A stretch of DNA of 16,204 nucleotides from an uncultured Actinoplanes sp. (GTDB lineage Bacteria; Actinomycetota; Actinomycetes; Mycobacteriales; Micromonosporaceae), in assembly GCA_934667465.1 (NCBI GenBank), contig CAKUMG010000034.1, forward strand, positions 1 to 16,204, in the 5' to 3' direction. The notes beneath the pieces are model-generated. The model ran no database searches, was not told where the DNA came from, and saw only the letters and a program-made list of their open reading frames with translations. Position 1 is the stretch's first letter; each line of letters starts with the position of its first letter. Shown in pieces: positions 12,640 to 16,204 of this stretch. The translations under genes were made by a program, and so were the position numbers.

Positions 12640-15141
12640 TCAGCGGCGGCCATAGACGGTCGTACGCTCGGCCGCGGTCCGCCCCGCCTTGCCGGCCAGC
12701 TCCTTCAGCTCCGCGACCGTGCGGGCCGAGCCGTGCTCCGAACCCGCCATCCGGGAGATGGTCTCCTCCATCAGCGTGCCGCCGAGGTCGTTGCAGCCGC
12801 CGTTGAGCATGGCGATCGTGCCCTCGTCGCCGAGCTTGACCCAGGAGCACTGGATGTTGTCGATCCGGCCGTGCAGCAGGATGCGGGCCATCGCGTGCAC
12901 GACCCTGTTCTCGCGCCACGTCGGGCCCGGCTTCGCGATGCCGGCCAGATAGATCGGCGCGTTGGTGTGGATGAACGGCAGCGCCACGAACTCGGTGAAG
13001 CCGCCCGTCACGTCCTGCACGCCGGCGAGCACCCGGAAGTGGCCCAGCCACTGGCGCGGGTGGTCGACGTGGCCGTACATCATGGTCGAGCTGGACCGGA
13101 TGCCCACCTGGTGCGCGGTCGTGACCACGTCCACCCAGGTGGCGGCGGGGAGCTTGCCCTTGGTCAGGACCCAGCGGACGTCGTCGTCGAGGATCTCGGC
13201 GGCGGTGCCCGGGATCGTGTCGAGGCCCGCCTCGCGCAGCTCGGTCAGCCAGTCGCGCACCGGGACGCCCGCCTTCGCCGCCCCGGTCACGATCTCCATC
13301 GGCGAGAACGCGTGGACGTGCATGCCCGGGACGCGCTGCTTCACGGCGCGCACCATCTCGGCGTACGCGGTGATGGGCAGTTTGGGGTCGATCCCGCCCT
13401 GCATGCAGACCTCGGTCGCGCCGTCCCGCCACGCCTGCTCGGCGCGATCGGCGACCTGCTCGATCGAGAGCCGGTAGGCGTCGGCGTCCTTCTCCCGCTG
13501 GGCGAACGCGCAGAAGCGGCAGCCGACGTAGCAGACGTTGGAGAAGTTGATGTTGCGGTTGACGACGTAGGTGATGTCGTCGCCGTTGACGTCCTTGCGC
13601 AGGTCGTCGGCGATGCGGGCGAGCTCGTCGAGCGCCGAGCCGTCCGCCTGGAACAGGGCCATCGCCTTGGTCTCGTGCTCGGGCAGCAGCAGCTTCGCCG
13701 GATCCTGCGCGGCCAGCCGCAGCCCCGCCAGCACGTCGGTGCCGGTGGTCTCCGTCGACCCCGTGGTGACGTGCGCGGCCACCTCGGACCAGTCGCCGTA
13801 GACGGAGTCGAAGTCGCCGCGCCGGTCGCCGGTGCGGCCGTCGGTGTCGATCGTGGCGAACAGGTCGGTGCGACCCCCCGCGTACGCGTCGTCGGGCTCC
13901 TGCCACGGCAGGCCCACCGGCAGGGCGCTCTCGCGCGCGAGCCCGGTCGCCGGATCGGCCAGCGCCGCCACGTGCCCCGCCAGCCGCGGGTCGAGCCAGC
14001 CCTCGCCCCGGCGCACATATTCGGGGTAGATCGTCAGGCGCTCGCGCAGCTCGAAGCCCGAGGCCACGGACATCTCGCGCAGCTGCTCGATCTGCGGCCA
14101 GGGGCGCTCGGGGTTGACGTGGTCGGGCGTCACCGGCGACACGCCGCCCCAGTCGTCGATGCCGGCCCGCAGGAAGAGATCGTATTCGCTGTCGATCAGG
14201 TTGGGCGGGGCCTGGATCCGGGCGCGCGGGCCCATGATCACCCGGGCCACCGCGATCGTGGCGGCCAGCTCGTGCAGCTCGGCGTCGGGCATGCCGCGCA
14301 TCGCCGTGTCGGGCTTGGCCCGGAAGTTCTGGATGATCACTTCCTGGATGTGGCCGTACTCCCGGGACACGCGGCGGATCGCGAACAGGCTGTCGGCGCG
14401 CTCGGCGCGGGTCTCGCCGATGCCGATCAGGATGCCCGTGGTGAACGGCACGTTGGTGCGGCCCGCGTCCTCGAGCACCCGCAGCCGGACGGCCGGCTCC
14501 TTGTCGGGCGACGCGTAGTGCGGGGCGCCGGGCTCGGACCAGAGCCGGGTCGCCGTGGTCTCCAGCATCATGCCCATGCTCGGCGCGACCGGCTTGAGGC
14601 GCTGCAGCTCGGCCCAGCTCATCACGCCCGGGTTGAGGTGCGGCAGCAGGCCCGTCTCCTCGAGCACCGCGATCGCGCAGGCCCGGACATAGTCGAGCGT
14701 CGAGTCGTAGCCGCGCTCGTCGAGCCACTGCCGGGCCGCCGGCCAGCGCTCCTCGGGCCGGTCGCCGAGCGTGAACAGGGCCTCCTTGCAGCCCTGCGCG
14801 GCGCCCTCCCGGGCGATGGCCAGCACCTCGTCGCGCTCCAGGAACGCGGCGGGCAGGCGGTGCGGCACGGTCGCGAACGTGCAGTAGTGACACCGGTCGC
14901 GGCAGAGCCGGGTCAGCGGGATGAAGACCTTCTTCGAGTACGTGACCATGCCCGGCCGCCCCGCCTCGCGGAGCCCGGCGTCGCGCACCGCTCCGGCCAC
15001 GGCCAGCAGGGAGTCGAGCGCCTCGCCACGCGCGGCGAGGAGCGCGGCGGCTTCCTCGACGTCGAGCGCTTTGCCATCGGCGGCCCGCTTCAGCGCGCGA
15101 CGGATGCTGGCTTCGGTCGGCGGGGTGTCCTGAACTGCCAC
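12640..15141 (-). CDS. fbiC: FO synthase, fused CofG-CofH type (coenzyme F420 biosynthesis)
   Basis: This 833-residue single chain carries both radical-SAM halves of 7,8-didemethyl-8-hydroxy-5-deazariboflavin (FO) synthase, which makes the F420 chromophore from tyrosine and the ribityl-diaminouracil intermediate. The CofG half has '[12 protein letters not shown]' with Cys80, Cys84 and Cys87, plus 'LNPGVMSW' and '[33 protein letters not shown]'-type conserved segments around 169-176 and 314-345. The CofH half has '[14 protein letters not shown]' with Cys537, Cys541 and Cys544, then '[10 protein letters not shown]' and 'HAFSPMEI'. The fused form is typical of actinobacteria. GTG 15141 lacks a Shine-Dalgarno sequence but lies 6 nt after TAGGCT, so the mRNA is probably leaderless. 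It is transcribed alone, with a terminator at 12600-12627, and lies upstream of whiB2 on the same strand. Confidence 0.97.
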   Translation of the reverse strand: MAVQDTPPTEASIRRALKRAADGKALDVEEAAALLAARGEALDSLLAVAGAVRDAGLREAGRPGMVTYSKKVFIPLTRLCRDRCHYCTFATVPHRLPAAFLERDEVLAIAREGAAQGCKEALFTLGDRPEERWPAARQWLDERGYDSTLDYVRACAIAVLEETGLLPHLNPGVMSWAELQRLKPVAPSMGMMLETTATRLWSEPGAPHYASPDKEPAVRLRVLEDAGRTNVPFTTGILIGIGETRAERADSLFAIRRVSREYGHIQEVIIQNFRAKPDTAMRGMPDAELHELAATIAVARVIMGPRARIQAPPNLIDSEYDLFLRAGIDDWGGVSPVTPDHVNPERPWPQIEQLREMSVASGFELRERLTIYPEYVRRGEGWLDPRLAGHVAALADPATGLARESALPVGLPWQEPDDAYAGGRTDLFATIDTDGRTGDRRGDFDSVYGDWSEVAAHVTTGSTETTGTDVLAGLRLAAQDPAKLLLPEHETKAMALFQADGSALDELARIADDLRKDVNGDDITYVVNRNINFSNVCYVGCRFCAFAQREKDADAYRLSIEQVADRAEQAWRDGATEVCMQGGIDPKLPITAYAEMVRAVKQRVPGMHVHAFSPMEIVTGAAKAGVPVRDWLTELREAGLDTIPGTAAEILDDDVRWVLTKGKLPAATWVDVVTTAHQVGIRSSSTMMYGHVDHPRQWLGHFRVLAGVQDVTGGFTEFVALPFIHTNAPIYLAGIAKPGPTWRENRVVHAMARILLHGRIDNIQCSWVKLGDEGTIAMLNGGCNDLGGTLMEETISRMAGSEHGSARTVAELKELAGKAGRTAAERTTVYGRR

Positions 15142-15147
15142 CCGTGC

Positions 15148-15153
15148 AGCCTA
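15148..15153 (-). promoter_or_regulatory. Candidate -10 box of the fbiC leaderless promoter
   Basis: On the minus strand TAGGCT is followed by GCACGG and the GTG start. No convincing -35 hexamer is visible. Confidence 0.55.
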
Positions 15154-15237
15154 GGCCGGAAAGTGATCGACCACCGCCGAGAGGGGTGCCGGACGGTAGT
15201 GGTCTGAAACACCCCGCCGTTGTCCTCGGATGGCGAA

Positions 15238-15265
15238 AGCCCCGGACGTCGCTCCGTCCGGGGCT
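15238..15265 (-). terminator. Intrinsic terminator of the Q/P/G-rich membrane protein gene
   Basis: An 11-bp perfect stem AGCCCCGGACG / CGTCCGGGGCT encloses a 6-nt loop; a further GGCG/CGCC pairing extends it with a 2-nt bulge. On the minus strand TTCGCC follows. It separates the membrane protein gene from fbiC. Confidence 0.75.
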
Positions 15266-15282
15266 CGCCTTGCTCACTTATC

Positions 15283-15317
15283 TCGGCCGGTCGTTCTTCC
15301 TTCGGCCGGTCGTTCTT
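15283..15317. repeat. 19-bp period tandem duplication at the membrane protein stop codon
   Basis: TCGGCCGGTCGTTCTT occurs at 15283-15298 and 15302-15317. The second copy runs into the stop codon (TAA on the minus strand, 15316-15318). Confidence 0.85.
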
Positions 15318-16204
15318 ACTTGGGCTGGTCGTTGCCCAGGTAGCGGGTGCGGTCCTCGTCGTCCGGGTCGGTGGGGGCGTGCGGGGTGCCGGGCGACGGT
15401 GCGTACGGGCCGGGCGGGGTGGCCTGCGCGGGCTGCTGGGTGGTGGGGGTGCCCCAGGCGGGCTGCTGCTGGCCCCAGGCGGGCGGCTGGCCGTACTGCT
15501 GCTGGCCCTGCTGCGGCTGCGGCTGACCCCAGACGGGCGGCTGGCCGTACTGCTGCTGCTGCCCGTACTGCTGCTGACCGTAGGGCTGGCCCTGGGGCGG
15601 GTACTGCTGGTGCTGGCCGGGCTGCCCGTACGGGGGCTGTCCCCAGCCGGGCGGCGGCGGGCCGTAGGAGCCCGCGGCGGGCTGCGTCTTCGGGCGGGGC
15701 GTGAAGTAGAAGTTGCGCCAGACCAGGTACGTCGCGTAGGCCGCGAGCGCGAAGACCACCAGCCACGCCGCGCGGACCAGGAACTCCTCAAACGCCACCC
15801 GGACGCTGAACGTGCCCAGGTTGACCACGCCGAACAGGAAGCCGAAGACGGCCGCGAAGAAGGCGGCGATCGCGTACTCCGCCAGGGCGACGACCGTGAG
15901 CAGGCGGGCCTGGCGGTGCACCGGCTGCACCAGCAGCGCGAGGAGCACGCCGGCCAGCGGCATGACGATCGACTCGATGTTGACGAAGCTGTAGAAGCTG
16001 TTCTGCGCGCGGGTCGCGAAGTTCTGCCCGACGTCCGACGGGATCAGCCGGATCACGGCGATGAAGAGCCAGACCGCAGGGGCGAAGACCAGCGCGTACG
16101 CCGCGAGGTCGCGCAACGGGCGCAGCACCGCGGGCACGGGCCGGCCGGCCGGGACCGCCTCCGGCCCGGGCTGCTGACCGCCCTGCTGGGGACCGGGCTG
16201 CTGC
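15316..16204 (-). CDS. Four-helix membrane protein with Q/P/G-rich tails (5' end outside window)
   Basis: The frame stays open to the right edge, so about 296 codons are visible and the start is missing. The first 22 visible residues are Gln/Pro/Gly-rich. Then come four hydrophobic segments: 'AYALVFAPAVWLFIAVIRLI', 'IVMPLAGVLLALLV', 'LLTVVALAEYAIAAFFAAVF' (running on into 'GFLFGVVNLG'), and 'AAWLVVFALAAYATYLVW'. After 'RNFYFTPRPK' a cytoplasmic or extracellular tail of about 120 residues is built from QQYGQPP and WGQ units and ends with acidic 'DPDDEDRTRYLGNDQPK'. The DNA behind the tail includes a 24-bp identity (15481-15504 and 15535-15558). A GTG at 16137 could be used but has no ribosome site and the open frame upstream has the same composition as the tail, so I prefer a start beyond the window. 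The function is unknown. Confidence 0.8.
   Translation of the reverse strand, partial: QQPGPQQGGQQPGPEAVPAGRPVPAVLRPLRDLAAYALVFAPAVWLFIAVIRLIPSDVGQNFATRAQNSFYSFVNIESIVMPLAGVLLALLVQPVHRQARLLTVVALAEYAIAAFFAAVFGFLFGVVNLGTFSVRVAFEEFLVRAAWLVVFALAAYATYLVWRNFYFTPRPKTQPAAGSYGPPPPGWGQPPYGQPGQHQQYPPQGQPYGQQQYGQQQQYGQPPVWGQPQPQQGQQQYGQPPAWGQQQPAWGTPTTQQPAQATPPGPYAPSPGTPHAPTDPDDEDRTRYLGNDQPK

Noticed and set aside
12349..15207. A 952-codon open frame on the plus strand
   Set aside because: It is the antisense shadow of fbiC: the opposite strand carries two complete radical-SAM halves with both CxxxCxxC motifs, and the plus-strand product is Arg/His/Gly-rich with no domain.

Overview
The window is chromosomal DNA of a high-GC actinomycete, most plausibly a Micromonosporaceae (Actinoplanes-like) relative. 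That placement is inferred from the single-chain FbiC of F420 biosynthesis, a WhiB2-type protein, a DUF3499 protein, the conserved neighbourhood whiB2 / metallopeptidase-like / DUF3499 / manB / Trm112-like / SIS, very high G+C at third codon positions, many GTG starts and several apparently leaderless promoters. I see no tRNA, rRNA, insertion sequence, phage gene, CRISPR array or origin.

Layout. 1-2132 (minus): manB, a Trm112-like protein and an SIS-domain protein cut by the left edge, an operon-like group for mannose phosphate / GDP-mannose metabolism. 2228-10506: an accessory block sitting between manB and DUF3499, genes that are usually close together. It holds endonuclease V (nfi) and an aldehyde dehydrogenase (minus), then a divergent GAF/winged-helix regulator, an AldB/ExaC-type aldehyde dehydrogenase and a DUF779 protein (plus), then a methyltransferase (minus), a secreted DUF3455 protein and a polysaccharide deacetylase lipoprotein (plus). 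10600-12040: DUF3499 (minus), a metallopeptidase-like protein (plus) and whiB2 (minus). 12041-12639: a 599-bp region without a convincing gene, holding the whiB2 promoter and an unusually structured stretch. 12640-15141: fbiC (minus). 15316-16204: a four-helix membrane protein with Q/P/G-rich tails, cut by the right edge.

How the genes may work together. The most coherent unit is the aldehyde locus. A sensor-regulator with an AcoR-like GAF domain and a SARP-like winged-helix output lies between two divergently transcribed aldehyde dehydrogenases. A perfect inverted repeat lies in the divergent spacer. A direct repeat with an 11-bp period lies exactly 8 bp upstream of a -10-like box in front of the second dehydrogenase, inside the regulator's own 3' end, which is the geometry known for SARP targets.

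Across the window, short tandem duplications recur at stop codons (14, 22, 21 and 19 bp periods) and in-frame in the coding regions of nfi and the metallopeptidase-like gene. Four genes share the arrangement TANNNT-N6-GTG with no Shine-Dalgarno sequence, which suggests leaderless mRNAs. All family assignments come from reading motifs by eye; no database search was run.
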